A stretch of DNA of 64,000 nt from Pseudomonas cedrina subsp. cedrina (GTDB lineage: Bacteria > Pseudomonadota > Gammaproteobacteria > Pseudomonadales > Pseudomonadaceae): assembly GCF_001983175.1 (NCBI RefSeq), contig NZ_MNPW01000004.1:372001-436000 (forward strand), given 5' to 3'. This document shows positions 10,386 through 18,386 of this stretch, piece by piece. Numbering within the stretch: the stretch's first letter is position 1; every line of letters begins with the position of its first letter. A model generated the notes under the pieces. The model was given only the letters and a program-made list of their open reading frames with translations. It was not told the origin of the DNA and made no database searches. A program made the position numbers and the translations under genes.

Positions 10386-10885
10386 TGCGCCAGTTTCGCC
10401 CCACCGCGATCATCGACCGCAGCCGCGACCAGGACTTCATGCGCGAAGCCCTGGCCCTGGCCGCCCAAGGCGCCGCATTGGGCGAAGTGCCGGTGGGCGC
10501 GGTGCTGGTGCAGGACGGCGAAATCATCGGCCGTGGCTTCAACTGCCCGATCAGCGGCAACGACCCCAGCGCCCATGCCGAAATGGTCGCCATCCGCGCA
10601 GCGGCGCAAGCCATCAGCAACTACCGGCTGGTGGGCAGCACCCTGTATGTAACCCTGGAACCGTGCAGCATGTGCGCAGGTTTGATCGTGCATTCGCGGG
10701 TGGCCCGGGTGGTATACGGCGCGTTGGAACCCAAGGCGGGGATTGTGCAAAGCCAGGGGCAGTTTTTTACCCAGGGCTTTTTGAATCATCGGGTGTTGTT
10801 TGAAGGGGGGGTGTTGGCAGAGGAATGTGGGACTGTGCTGAGTGAATTCTTCAAGGCTCGACGGGCCAGGCCAGCCTCAATCTGA
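10385..10885 (+). CDS. tadA: tRNA(adenosine(34)) deaminase TadA
   Basis: Deaminates A34 to inosine in tRNA-Arg(ACG), an essential wobble modification (166 aa). The zinc-cytidine-deaminase motifs HAEMVAI (His ligand and catalytic Glu) and PCSMCAG (two Cys ligands) are both present, as is the N-terminal stretch FMREALALAAQGAALGEVPVGA. ATG 10385 overlaps the multicopper oxidase stop. The last 100 nt are unusually G/T rich. A REPIN follows. Confidence 0.95.
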   Translation: MRQFRPTAIIDRSRDQDFMREALALAAQGAALGEVPVGAVLVQDGEIIGRGFNCPISGNDPSAHAEMVAIRAAAQAISNYRLVGSTLYVTLEPCSMCAGLIVHSRVARVVYGALEPKAGIVQSQGQFFTQGFLNHRVLFEGGVLAEECGTVLSEFFKARRARPASI

Positions 10886-10902
10886 CTTGGTAATCCATTC
10901 AA

Positions 10903-10991
10903 TGTGGGAGCTGGCTTGCCTGCGATAGCTGTTTTTCAGTCAACTCATCTGTGACTGATCCACCGCTATCGCAGGCAAGCCAGCTCCCACA
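10903..10991. repeat. REPIN, GCTGGCTTGCCTGCGATAGC type
   Basis: TGTGGGAGCTGGCTTGCCTG and its complement are inverted about 45 nt apart, with GTGACTGATCCACC in the spacer as in other copies. It lies between the convergent tadA and cmoB genes. Confidence 0.92.
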
Positions 10992-11023
10992 GTGTTACTC
11001 CATCTATTCAGGGAGATTAGGGG

Positions 11024-11980
11024 TTATTTCCTGGCGATGATCACCGCCCGCATCGGCGCCGGTAGCCCTTCAATGGTCTTGCTGTGATCCTGCGGATCGA
11101 GAAAGTCACTCAACGACTGAAACTTCATCCACGCCGTTCCACGCTGTTCCTCGACCGTGGTCACGCTGACGTCCACACAGCGTACATCGCTGAAGCCCGC
11201 GCGACGCAGCCATAGCATCAGCGCCGGCACCGACGGCAGGAACCACACGTTACGCATCTGGGCGTAGCGATCTTCCGGTACCAGCACCTGTTGCTGATCG
11301 CCTTCGACCACCAGGGTTTCCAGCACCAGCTCGCCGCCCTTGACCAGGGTGTCTTTGAGCGCCAGCAAGTGCTTGATCGGCGAACGGCGGTGATAGAACA
11401 CGCCCATGGAAAATACCGTGTCGAAGCCTTCCAGATTCGCCGGCAGGTCTTCAAACGGGAACGGCAAGTGCCAGGCCCTGGGCTCGCACAGGTAGCGCTG
11501 CACCGCCTGGAACTGGCAGAAGAACAGCCAGTTCGGGTCGACGCCGATCACACTGTCGGCGCCGGCGCCGAGCATGCGCCACATGTAGTAACCGTTGCCG
11601 CAGCCGACATCCAGGATGCGCTTGCCCTTGAGGTCCAGGTGCGGTGCGACGCGGGACCACTTCCAGTCCGAGCGCCATTCGGTGTCCACGTGCACGCCGA
11701 ACAGATGGAACGGCCCCTTGCGCCATGGGCTCAGCCCCATCAATGCGCTGTGCATTTGCGCGCGGGTGGCGTCGTCGCAGTCGGTATCCAGCACCAGGCC
11801 GTTCAGCAAGTCGACTTCGGTCGGCATGATCCTGGGCAACGCATCCAGCGCGCTCTGCCAGCGCTCCAGGTCGCCATGGCCTTTTTCCATCTTGCTATCG
11901 AGTTGCGCTTGCAGGCCCTGGGCCCATACGGCCAAGGGAGTGCCGACCAAGTGGCGGGCGAGGGGGGACAGATCAATCAT
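11024..11980 (-). CDS. cmoB: tRNA U34 carboxymethyltransferase CmoB
   Basis: Transfers the carboxymethyl group of carboxy-SAM to 5-hydroxyuridine-34, making cmo5U in tRNAs that read G/A/U/C-ending codons (318 aa). The Rossmann motif [15 protein letters not shown] is clear, with conserved [21 protein letters not shown] before it and [16 protein letters not shown] after it. It overlaps the end of cmoA by 4 nt (ATGA), so the pair is translationally coupled. Confidence 0.97.
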   Translation of the reverse strand: MIDLSPLARHLVGTPLAVWAQGLQAQLDSKMEKGHGDLERWQSALDALPRIMPTEVDLLNGLVLDTDCDDATRAQMHSALMGLSPWRKGPFHLFGVHVDTEWRSDWKWSRVAPHLDLKGKRILDVGCGNGYYMWRMLGAGADSVIGVDPNWLFFCQFQAVQRYLCEPRAWHLPFPFEDLPANLEGFDTVFSMGVFYHRRSPIKHLLALKDTLVKGGELVLETLVVEGDQQQVLVPEDRYAQMRNVWFLPSVPALMLWLRRAGFSDVRCVDVSVTTVEEQRGTAWMKFQSLSDFLDPQDHSKTIEGLPAPMRAVIIARK

Positions 11981-12720
11981 GGCAAGGCAATCAACGAGGC
12001 AAAGTTAAGACACTGGAACCACGGCACGACTTTGGAGAACCCCGCCGCCAGCAGGCGTTCGCGGTGTTCGTCGAGGCTGTCGGGCTTCATGACGTTTTCA
12101 ATGGCGCTGCGCTTCTGGGCAATTTCCAGTTCGCTGTAGCCGTTGGCGCGTTTGAACGCGATGTGCAAATCGGTGAGCAGCGCGTGTTCTTGCGGATCGT
12201 TGAAACGCAGCTTCTCCGAAAGAATCAACGCACCGCCCGGCAACAGTGACTGGCGGATGCGCGAGAGCAGCGCCAGGCGTTCATCGGGCGCAATGAATTG
12301 CAGGGTGAAGTTCAACGCCACCACCGAAGCCGGCTGGAACTGCAGCGCGAGGATATCGCCCTCGATCACTTCAACCGGCAGCAACTCCTGGAACATCGAG
12401 TCCTGGCCATTGAGGTATTCGCGGCAGCGCTCGACCATCGCCGCCGAATTATCCACAGCGATTACCCGGCAGCCATCGGTGCGCACATGACGGCGCAGGG
12501 CTTGAGTAACCGCGCCCAGTGAAGAACCGAGGTCGTAGAGCACGCTGCCGGGCTGGGCAAACTGCGCCGCGAGTACGCCGAGGTTCTCGACGATGGTCGG
12601 GTAACCGGGCACCGAGCGCTTGATCATGTCGGGGAACACCCGCACCACGTCCTCGTTAAAGGCGAAGTCCGGCACCTGCGGCAGGGGCTGGGCGAATAGG
12701 CGATCGGGTTCTTTGCTCAC
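11977..12720 (-). CDS. cmoA: Carboxy-S-adenosyl-L-methionine synthase CmoA
   Basis: Converts SAM and prephenate to carboxy-SAM, the donor used by CmoB (247 aa). Features are [20 protein letters not shown] at the start, [14 protein letters not shown], the SAM motif [13 protein letters not shown] and [17 protein letters not shown] 12720 (VSKEPDRLF) was chosen over an ATG 90 nt upstream because the family starts here and the upstream extension has no counterpart. It is first gene of the cmoAB pair. Confidence 0.96.
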   Translation of the reverse strand: MSKEPDRLFAQPLPQVPDFAFNEDVVRVFPDMIKRSVPGYPTIVENLGVLAAQFAQPGSVLYDLGSSLGAVTQALRRHVRTDGCRVIAVDNSAAMVERCREYLNGQDSMFQELLPVEVIEGDILALQFQPASVVALNFTLQFIAPDERLALLSRIRQSLLPGGALILSEKLRFNDPQEHALLTDLHIAFKRANGYSELEIAQKRSAIENVMKPDSLDEHRERLLAAGFSKVVPWFQCLNFASLIALP

Positions 12721-12822
12721 GGCTGTTCCGGCGACGAAGGGGAAAGGCCGGCATTTTAGCCAAGTTATTCGTGGGATGCGCGGGTTGTGTGATAAACCGC
12801 GATGTTGCAACCCGTACTGAAT

Positions 12823-13242
12823 TCACCGTCGTTTAGTGCTCGTGTACAGATTAAATTCAGCGTTTACCACAATGGTTTTTGACGTGAAGAGGTCCTTTGC
12901 GGTGAATGTGGTCCCGCCTTTGTAGCGGCGTTTTTCATGGGAAAAATCAGCGCGAACATTGCCCTGTTCAGTCAAATAGAGCGAGGGGGCAACGTTCGCA
13001 GTGGCTATAAGTGCGTGAATTTGCTGGTTCGGATCGGGGAATTCATGGTCGCCGTTCGTTATACCCGACGCGAGGTGCAATTCGATGAAGCGTATTCGGT
13101 CGCCGAGACGTTCGTCTACAGCCACGATAACCAGGCGGCTGTCCCGAGTCACAAAAACCTTGCTTGCTTCGAAATGCTCGGTGTCGTTAACGATTGCGGT
13201 AAATGTTCCCGTTGCTTCCTGGCGGGATGTACGGGTGGCCAT
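12823..13242 (-). CDS. Hypothetical protein, orphan, low GC
   Basis: I do not recognise this 139-aa protein. The start at ATG 13242 is preceded by a good GAGGG ribosome-binding site on the reverse strand. The composition is unlike its neighbours (more A/T at third positions). There is no signal peptide or membrane helix. The sequence alternates short hydrophobic beta-like runs (RLVIVAVDERL, QIHALIATANV, KTIVVNAEFNLY) with charged loops, suggesting a small beta-rich soluble domain. It ends in the basic tail TSTKRR. It stands alone between cmoA and the I42 inhibitor gene, and recent acquisition is plausible. Confidence 0.6.
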   Translation of the reverse strand: MATRTSRQEATGTFTAIVNDTEHFEASKVFVTRDSRLVIVAVDERLGDRIRFIELHLASGITNGDHEFPDPNQQIHALIATANVAPSLYLTEQGNVRADFSHEKRRYKGGTTFTAKDLFTSKTIVVNAEFNLYTSTKRR

Positions 13243-13371
13243 GATCGAACCCTCGTGCTCCAGCGCCCGCGTGATCGTGCGCGTTGTCGTTGAACGATAT
13301 AGGTGGCCCCCCCGTTTCGTAACTGTCAGAAATCCCAGTTCTCTAGACGTTTTTCTTCTAGATCAGGCGTA

Positions 13372-13761
13372 TCAATTCACCGTAATCGCACATTCAAATA
13401 TCTCGGCGGGTTCAGCTTCCGGCTCCCAGGGCTGCTGGGACGTCAGGCGCAAGCGGCCCTGGCCGGCGGCGAAGGCCTGGAAACGCCAGGTCGATTGGCC
13501 GCCACCACCGATCACACCGGATTCAGCGCTGCTGTAAACCTCTGGGCCCAACGCGCGCAGCACGCCGCCGGAGGAATCCTGGATGGCCCAGCGGTAGCCG
13601 GTGGTGGGGTTGCTCGGTAGGGTGAGGATCAGGTTTTGTCCGTTTTTAAGCGCAAGCGGGCAGGCGTCCTGGTTGTCCACGGTGACGTTTTGCTTCGGGG
13701 CACTGGCGCAGGCGGCCAGCAGGGCAAGGCTCAAGGGGAGAAGCAGGCGGGCAGCGGTCAT
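13372..13761 (-). CDS. Lipoprotein with I42 (chagasin-like) cysteine-protease inhibitor domain
   Basis: A 129-aa secreted protein. The N-terminus is a lipoprotein signal with lipobox LLAAC (Cys18). The remainder matches the I42/chagasin family, which inhibits papain-like cysteine proteases: NPTTGYRW at about 51-58, a glycine-rich loop VIGGGGQSTWRF, and QQPWE as the third loop (RPWE in the family). Bacterial homologues are common in Pseudomonas; their targets are mostly unknown. It is monocistronic and separated from lon by a REP pair. Confidence 0.85.
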   Translation of the reverse strand: MTAARLLLPLSLALLAACASAPKQNVTVDNQDACPLALKNGQNLILTLPSNPTTGYRWAIQDSSGGVLRALGPEVYSSAESGVIGGGGQSTWRFQAFAAGQGRLRLTSQQPWEPEAEPAEIFECAITVN

Positions 13762-13852
13762 GGAGGCTCCGTTGATGGGCGACGAAGGGCGAGCATAACC
13801 GAAGATGGGGCGAGGTGTGACTGGAGGACATTTTGGGGTGGCTGGGCCGGCC

Positions 13853-13932
13853 TCATCGCGGGCAAGCCCGCTCCCACATTTTGTTCTGTGAACACATTCA
13901 AAATGTGGGAGTCGGGCTTGCTCGCGAAGAGG
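13853..13932. repeat. Two REP halves in back-to-back orientation
   Basis: TCATCGCGGGCAAGCCCGCT...CCCACA (13853-13878) and TGTGGGAG...GGGCTTGCTCGCGAAGAGG (13904-13932) have their GTGGGAG ends facing inward, the opposite of the other REPINs here. The 25-nt gap can pair CATTTTG with CAAAATG. The right half is a CTCGCGAA variant carrying an extra T (GAGTCGGG). Confidence 0.85.
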
Positions 13933-13955
13933 CCCTTACAGACGCTGAAGGCCTA

Positions 13956-16379
13956 TCAGAAAAGCACTTTAGCTACATCCGCAAACCGCTTGGCAAAGTG
14001 CACGGTCATGCCTTCCTTCAGATACTCCGGCAACTCCTCGAAACTGCCCCGATTCGGCTCCGGCAGGATCAGCTCATGAATCTTCTGACGCCGCGCCGCG
14101 ATTACCTTTTCACGCACCCCGCCAATCGGCAGTACATGCCCGGTCAGCGTCAGTTCGCCGGTCATGGCCACGCCTTTTTTCGGCGGCTGGTTGCGGGCCA
14201 GCGACAGCAACGCACTGGCCATCGTGACGCCTGCGCTCGGGCCGTCTTTCGGTGTGGCGCCTTCCGGCACATGCAAGTGCACGAAGGCTTCGTCAAAGAA
14301 CTTCGGATCACCGCCAAACGACTTCAGGTTCGAGCTGATGTAGCTGTAGGCGATCTCGGCGGATTCCTTCATCACTTCACCCAATTGGCCGGTGAGCTTG
14401 AAGCCGCGGTTGAGCGTGTGGATACGCGTCGCCTCGATCGGCAAGGTCGCGCCGCCCATGCTGGTCCAGGCCAGGCCGGTGATCACGCCGGTGCCGGACA
14501 GCACCTGCTCATTACGAAATACCGGCATGCCCAGTGAGCTTTCCAGGTCCTTGTTGCCGATCTTGATCACCGAGTCCGGCGCATCCAGCAGCTTGACCAC
14601 CGCCTTGCGCACCAGTTTGCCCAGTTGTTTTTCCAACTGGCGCACCCCGGCCTCGCGGGCATAACCGTCGATCAAGGCGCGCAGGGCGCCGTCGCTGATG
14701 GTCAGGGTGTTTTTTGCCACGCCGGCTTTTTGCAACTGCTTGGGCCACAGGTGGCGCTTGGCGATGGCGACTTTTTCTTCGGTGATATAGCCCGACAGGC
14801 GAATCACTTCCATGCGGTCCAGCAGGGGGCCGGGGATGGAATCCAGGGTGTTGGCGGTGCACACGAACAGCACTTTGGACAGGTCCAGGCGCAGGTCCAG
14901 GTAGTGGTCGAGGAATTCGACGTTCTGCTCCGGGTCCAGGGTTTCCAGGAGCGCCGACGCCGGGTCGCCCTGGAAGCTCTGGCCCATCTTGTCGATCTCG
15001 TCGAGCATGATCACCGGGTTCATCACTTCCACATCCTTGAGCGCCTGCACCAACTTGCCGGGCATGGCGCCAATGTAGGTGCGGCGATGACCCTTGATCT
15101 CGGCCTCGTCGCGCATGCCGCCGACGCTGAAGCGATAGAACGGCCGGCCCAGGGACTCGGCGATGGATTTGCCCACGCTGGTCTTGCCCACGCCCGGCGG
15201 CCCCACCAGCAGCACGATGGAGCCGGCGACTTCGCCTTTATAGGCGCCCACCGCGAGGAACTCGAGGATGCGACTCTTGATGTCATCCAGGCCCGCATGG
15301 TGTTTATCCAGGACCTTGCGCGCATGTTTCAGGTCGAGCTTGTCCGCGCCGTACACGCCCCACGGCACTGAGGTGGCCCAGTCCAGGTAATTGCGCGTCA
15401 CCGCGTATTCCGGCGAACCGGTTTCCAGGATCGACAGTTTGTTCAGTTCTTCGTCAATGCGTTTTTTCGCCTGGGCCGGCAGCGTCTTGCCTTCCAGGCG
15501 TTGCTCGAACTGCTCGACATCCGCGCTGCGGTCGTCCTTGGTCAGGCCCAGCTCCTGCTGGATGACCTTGAGTTGTTCCTTGAGGAAGAATTCACGCTGG
15601 TGCTCGCCGATCTTGCGGTTCACCTCGGCGGACAGTTCTTTTTGCAGGCGCGCCACTTCCACCTCTTTGCGCAGCATCGGCAGGACTTTTTCCATGCGCT
15701 TGAGCATGGGCACGCAGTCCAGCACTTCCTGCAACTCGTTACCGGTGGCCGAGGTGAGGGCGGCGGCGAAATCGGTGAGCGGCGACGGGTCGTTGGGGCT
15801 GAAGCGGTTGAGGTAGTTCTTCAGCTCTTCGCTGTACAGCGGGTTGAGCGGCAGCAGTTCCTTGATCGCATTGATCAGCGCCATGCCGTAGGCCTTGACC
15901 TCATCGGTCGGCTCGCTTGGCTGGTGCGGGTATTCGACTTCCACCAGGTACGGCGGGCGGTGGTGCTTGAGCCAGGTCTTGATCCGCACGCGGGTCAGGC
16001 CCTGGGCGACGAACTGCAGCTTGCCGTTTTCGCGGCTGGCGTGGTGCACCTTCACCAGCGTGCCGTACAGCGGCAGGCTGGAGGTGTCGAAGTGGCGCGG
16101 GTCTTCCGGCGGCGTGTCCATGAAGAACAGGGCCAGGGAATGGTGGTCGGACTTGCTCACCAGCTCCAGCGTCTCGGCCCATGGCTCTTCATTGACGATC
16201 ACCGGCAGCACTTGCGCCGGGAAGAAAGGCCGGTTGTGGATCGGGATGATATAGACCTTGTCCGGCAGGTTTTGCCCAGGCAGGGCCAGGCCGGTGTTGG
16301 ACGAGGCGGCGTGTTCGGCGTTTTCGGGGTCTGCGTAATCGTTGATGTCGTAATCAGGGGATTCTTGCTGGTCGCTCAT
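13956..16379 (-). CDS. ATP-dependent Lon-type protease, AsrA-like second Lon
   Basis: Cytosolic AAA+ serine protease (807 aa). Domains in order: LON substrate-binding N-domain (about 40-230, starting VYIIPIHNRPFFPAQVLP), coiled coil, AAA+ module with Walker A GPPGVGKT and Walker B VIMLDEIDKM, and the protease domain with Ser715 (KDGPSAGVT) and Lys758 (VREKVIAARR). The acidic N-terminal extension and position near cmoAB, recO-pdxJ and the ZnuD-like gene fit AsrA (PA0779 in P. aeruginosa), a second Lon linked to heat and aminoglycoside stress, rather than the housekeeping Lon beside clpX. A sigma-32-like promoter lies directly upstream. Confidence 0.93.
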   Translation of the reverse strand: MSDQQESPDYDINDYADPENAEHAASSNTGLALPGQNLPDKVYIIPIHNRPFFPAQVLPVIVNEEPWAETLELVSKSDHHSLALFFMDTPPEDPRHFDTSSLPLYGTLVKVHHASRENGKLQFVAQGLTRVRIKTWLKHHRPPYLVEVEYPHQPSEPTDEVKAYGMALINAIKELLPLNPLYSEELKNYLNRFSPNDPSPLTDFAAALTSATGNELQEVLDCVPMLKRMEKVLPMLRKEVEVARLQKELSAEVNRKIGEHQREFFLKEQLKVIQQELGLTKDDRSADVEQFEQRLEGKTLPAQAKKRIDEELNKLSILETGSPEYAVTRNYLDWATSVPWGVYGADKLDLKHARKVLDKHHAGLDDIKSRILEFLAVGAYKGEVAGSIVLLVGPPGVGKTSVGKSIAESLGRPFYRFSVGGMRDEAEIKGHRRTYIGAMPGKLVQALKDVEVMNPVIMLDEIDKMGQSFQGDPASALLETLDPEQNVEFLDHYLDLRLDLSKVLFVCTANTLDSIPGPLLDRMEVIRLSGYITEEKVAIAKRHLWPKQLQKAGVAKNTLTISDGALRALIDGYAREAGVRQLEKQLGKLVRKAVVKLLDAPDSVIKIGNKDLESSLGMPVFRNEQVLSGTGVITGLAWTSMGGATLPIEATRIHTLNRGFKLTGQLGEVMKESAEIAYSYISSNLKSFGGDPKFFDEAFVHLHVPEGATPKDGPSAGVTMASALLSLARNQPPKKGVAMTGELTLTGHVLPIGGVREKVIAARRQKIHELILPEPNRGSFEELPEYLKEGMTVHFAKRFADVAKVLF

Positions 16380-16408
16380 GGGGCACCTGCATCAGTAAGT
16401 ATGGTGCT

Positions 16409-16437
16409 TAGATGGGGCAGGGTGGTGGTGGTTTCAA
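16409..16437 (-). promoter_or_regulatory. Sigma-32 (heat-shock) promoter of the AsrA-like lon gene
   Basis: On the reverse strand TTGAAA (16437-16432) is followed after 14 nt by CCCCATCTA (16417-16409). The heat-shock sigma factor consensus is CTTGAAA and CCCCATNTA with an 11-16 nt spacer, so the -10 matches fully and the -35 core matches fully. The -10 lies about 30 nt before the lon start codon, which has an AGGTG ribosome-binding site. Confidence 0.75.
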
Positions 16438-16539
16438 TAGGGGGGGTGAGATAGCAACATATTGCATGGTATTTGTCGTCACACAGACCCCGTGGCGGCC
16501 TTCGGGCCGACCGGTATTGATGTCGAACTCGGTTCAAAA

Positions 16540-16673
16540 TGTGGGAGCTGTCGAGCCCCACAGGGGATGAAGTCAGCCTCTGAAAGTTGTGTAGATACCG
16601 ATGCTGCAATGGCAGCAACCCGGTGTGCCTGATGTACCGAAGTGACTGCATCGCAGGCAAGCCAGCTCCCACA
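16540..16673. repeat. Degraded REPIN with long spacer
   Basis: The right half GCATCGCAGGCAAGCCAGCT...CCCACA is intact. The left half TGTGGGAGCTGTCGAGCCCC is diverged after GTGGGAGCTG. The spacer is about twice as long as in other copies here. Confidence 0.75.
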
Positions 16674-16776
16674 GAAGAGCAAAGCTGCAGAGTGCCCAAA
16701 CCCGCTCTTGATCTGCTCTTGATCTGGCTTTTGATTTTGATCTCAGGCGCCCCGTCAACCACGCTGGCCGAACGCA

Positions 16777-16865
16777 GGCTTGAATCCGTGGGTAACCCGG
16801 CAGGACGCCGGGTTAGCCGTCCTGGGCCAAGGATGGCCCATGACGGCGGCCCACGGATTCAAGCC
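16777..16865. other. Sequence able to form a perfect three-way junction
   Basis: The outer helix is 16 bp, GGCTTGAATCCGTGGG (16777-16792) with CCCACGGATTCAAGCC (16850-16865). Inside are two stem-loops: a 9-bp stem TAACCCGGC/GCCGGGTTA (16793-16815, loop AGGAC), and GCCGTC..GGGCCA / TGGCCC..GACGGC (16816-16847, loop AGGA, one 2x2 mismatch). Further downstream are AAGAGCCC/GGGGCTCTT (16912-16942) and CCGCC-GTAA-GGGCGG. It probably belongs to a dispersed intergenic repeat family of P. fluorescens; whether it acts as DNA or RNA is unknown. Confidence 0.75.
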
Positions 16866-17062
16866 GGAGTGAGGGCATGCCGAGCCTAGGCGAGGCACCG
16901 AGTGGTGGGGCAAGAGCCCTTTTGGTTACTGTTGGGGCTCTTTTCCAAAAGTGACCCGCCGTAAGGGCGGAACCATAAGTCGCCGCCACCCAAATAACGG
17001 ATATGTACACGGTCAACCCCCAGCTACATGGTCGGCCCGAAGGCCGCCAAGGAAGCGCGAGG

Positions 17063-18052
17063 TCAACTGATTTTGTGCAGATAGGCTGGCAAAGGCTGCT
17101 CGGGCAACACCGACAACACCTTCAACCGCTGCAACATCCGCTGCCGAGCCCGCTGCAAATGCTCACGCAAATTCAACGCCGCCGCATCAAACGCCCCATG
17201 CAGCAACAGCTCCAAAATCAACCGATGTTCAGCCAACATCGCCGGATCGGCGCCGATCCCCAGCAATCGATAAAAAATCCGGCTGATGATCATCGGGCTC
17301 TGCCCCTGACGAATCAGCGCTGCGATCTTGCGATTCTGCAGGCCGGCCAGGCAGCGTTGGTGCAAATCTTCCTCGATCCGCTCGATGGCTTCCAGGCTGC
17401 ACTGCGGGCTCTCCTGGGCGTCCAGCACGCGTTGCAGCATGGCTTCGAGCAGCTCGCGGTCGAGGTTGGGCGCGCTCTGGCGCAGGGCTTCGGGCTCCAG
17501 GCACGCGCGCAGTTCGTAGTCTTCAGTGACTTCTCGCGCGGTCAAAGGCCCCGCCAGCCATTGGGAGTAGGGCTCTTTTTCCACCAGCCCACGATCGCGC
17601 AGGCGCATCAGCGCTTCACGCACCACCGCGCGGCTGACGCCGTAGTGGTCGGCGGCGGCTTGCTCGTCCAGGCGGTAATGGCCGAAGGCAATGCAGGTGG
17701 ACAACGCCGCGCCGATTTCCTCGACAATGCGCTCGCCCAGCGGCCGCGTGTCCACCAACTCGTCCTCACCGTTAAGCCCCAGGTGCGCATGGCTCAAGGG
17801 CAGGCGCAGCGGCTCCATGGCCAGGCCTTGCGGGTTGATCAGGTAGCCCCGGCCGTTGAAGCGGCAGATCAAGCCTTCGTCATGCAGCAGGTCCAAGGCC
17901 TTGCGCACCGGCACGCGGCTGGTGCCGAACAGTTCCGCCAGCGGCGCTTCCAGCAACACCAGCCCATGGCGGGCGGTGCCGTTGACGATCGCGTCGCGCA
18001 TCACTTTGTGAATCATCGCGTAACGTGAGGCCGAGGCGGACACTGCTTTCAT
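17063..18052 (-). CDS. GntR-family regulator with two winged-helix domains and an FCD-type effector domain
   Basis: A transcription factor of 329 aa. Residues about 8-75 form one GntR winged helix (LLEAPLAELFGTSRVPVRKALDLLHDEGLI). Residues about 100-170 form a second (DEQAAADHYGVSRAVVREALMRLRDRGLVE). The C-terminal helical part resembles the FCD ligand-binding domain of FadR-type regulators (LRACLEPEALR...). Two winged helices in one chain are unusual for GntR proteins, which normally dimerise to bring two together. ATG 18052 is favoured; an ATG at 18097 is possible. It is divergent from the amidase operon and likely controls it through the ATGTAC repeats in between. Confidence 0.88.
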   Translation of the reverse strand: MKAVSASASRYAMIHKVMRDAIVNGTARHGLVLLEAPLAELFGTSRVPVRKALDLLHDEGLICRFNGRGYLINPQGLAMEPLRLPLSHAHLGLNGEDELVDTRPLGERIVEEIGAALSTCIAFGHYRLDEQAAADHYGVSRAVVREALMRLRDRGLVEKEPYSQWLAGPLTAREVTEDYELRACLEPEALRQSAPNLDRELLEAMLQRVLDAQESPQCSLEAIERIEEDLHQRCLAGLQNRKIAALIRQGQSPMIISRIFYRLLGIGADPAMLAEHRLILELLLHGAFDAAALNLREHLQRARQRMLQRLKVLSVLPEQPLPAYLHKIS

Positions 18053-18175
18053 TGCGTTCTCAGAGGGGTAGGGACGGTTGGCCGGGGATTCTCTCATAGA
18101 TGTGCCTGTCACTCTGCGCCACGTCAGCGGCACGTTTTTGGGGCCTCGACAGAAAAATTGTTACTTTTCTGCACC

Positions 18176-18372
18176 AAAATGTACTTATTAATAAAAGATA
18201 CATTATTTCATTAAAGCCACCGTACAAAGCTCTGCCGAGATTTTTTTCCTCAAACAAAACCATCTACCCCGTAGCTCTGAACGTTAATCCCGGTTTGCGC
18301 AAAACCCGTTGAACACAGACTGGCACGAAAGCTGCCTTTGTAAAATGTACATTTTATTAATATGTACGTTTT
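18176..18372. promoter_or_regulatory. Three ATGTAC-centred operator-like sites between regulator and amidase operon
   Basis: The 334-bp divergent region is AT-rich and holds AAAATGTACTTATT (18176-18189), the perfect palindrome AAAATGTACATTTT (18342-18355) and AATATGTACGTTTT (18359-18372). The last two centres are 17 bp apart and lie 15-45 nt before the amidase start codon, where a bound regulator would block transcription. The palindrome style (TGTAC core) is compatible with GntR-family operators. That the adjacent regulator binds here is inference. Confidence 0.6.
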
Positions 18373-18386
18373 ATGAGGGTAAACCG

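Larger units (their letters stand above)
16494..17048. repeat. 555-bp gene-free segment bounded by 19-bp perfect inverted repeats
   Basis: GGCGGCCTTCGGGCCGACC at 16494-16512 is the exact reverse complement of 17030-17048. Each copy can also fold as a GGCC-TTCG-GGCC tetraloop hairpin. The segment between lon and the GntR-type regulator encodes no convincing protein; it holds a degraded REPIN (16540-16673), a three-way-junction sequence (16777-16865) and further hairpins. It may be a compound non-coding element, or two chance copies of one hairpin. Confidence 0.6.

Noticed and set aside
13956..16379. Housekeeping Lon (clpX-linked)
   Set aside because: No clpP, clpX or hupB beside it; the acidic N-terminal extension, sigma-32 promoter and gene order fit the second Lon (AsrA).
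16885..17050. Short open frames in the structured intergenic block
   Set aside because: They run through hairpin repeats, lack ribosome-binding sites and change frame support within a few dozen codons.
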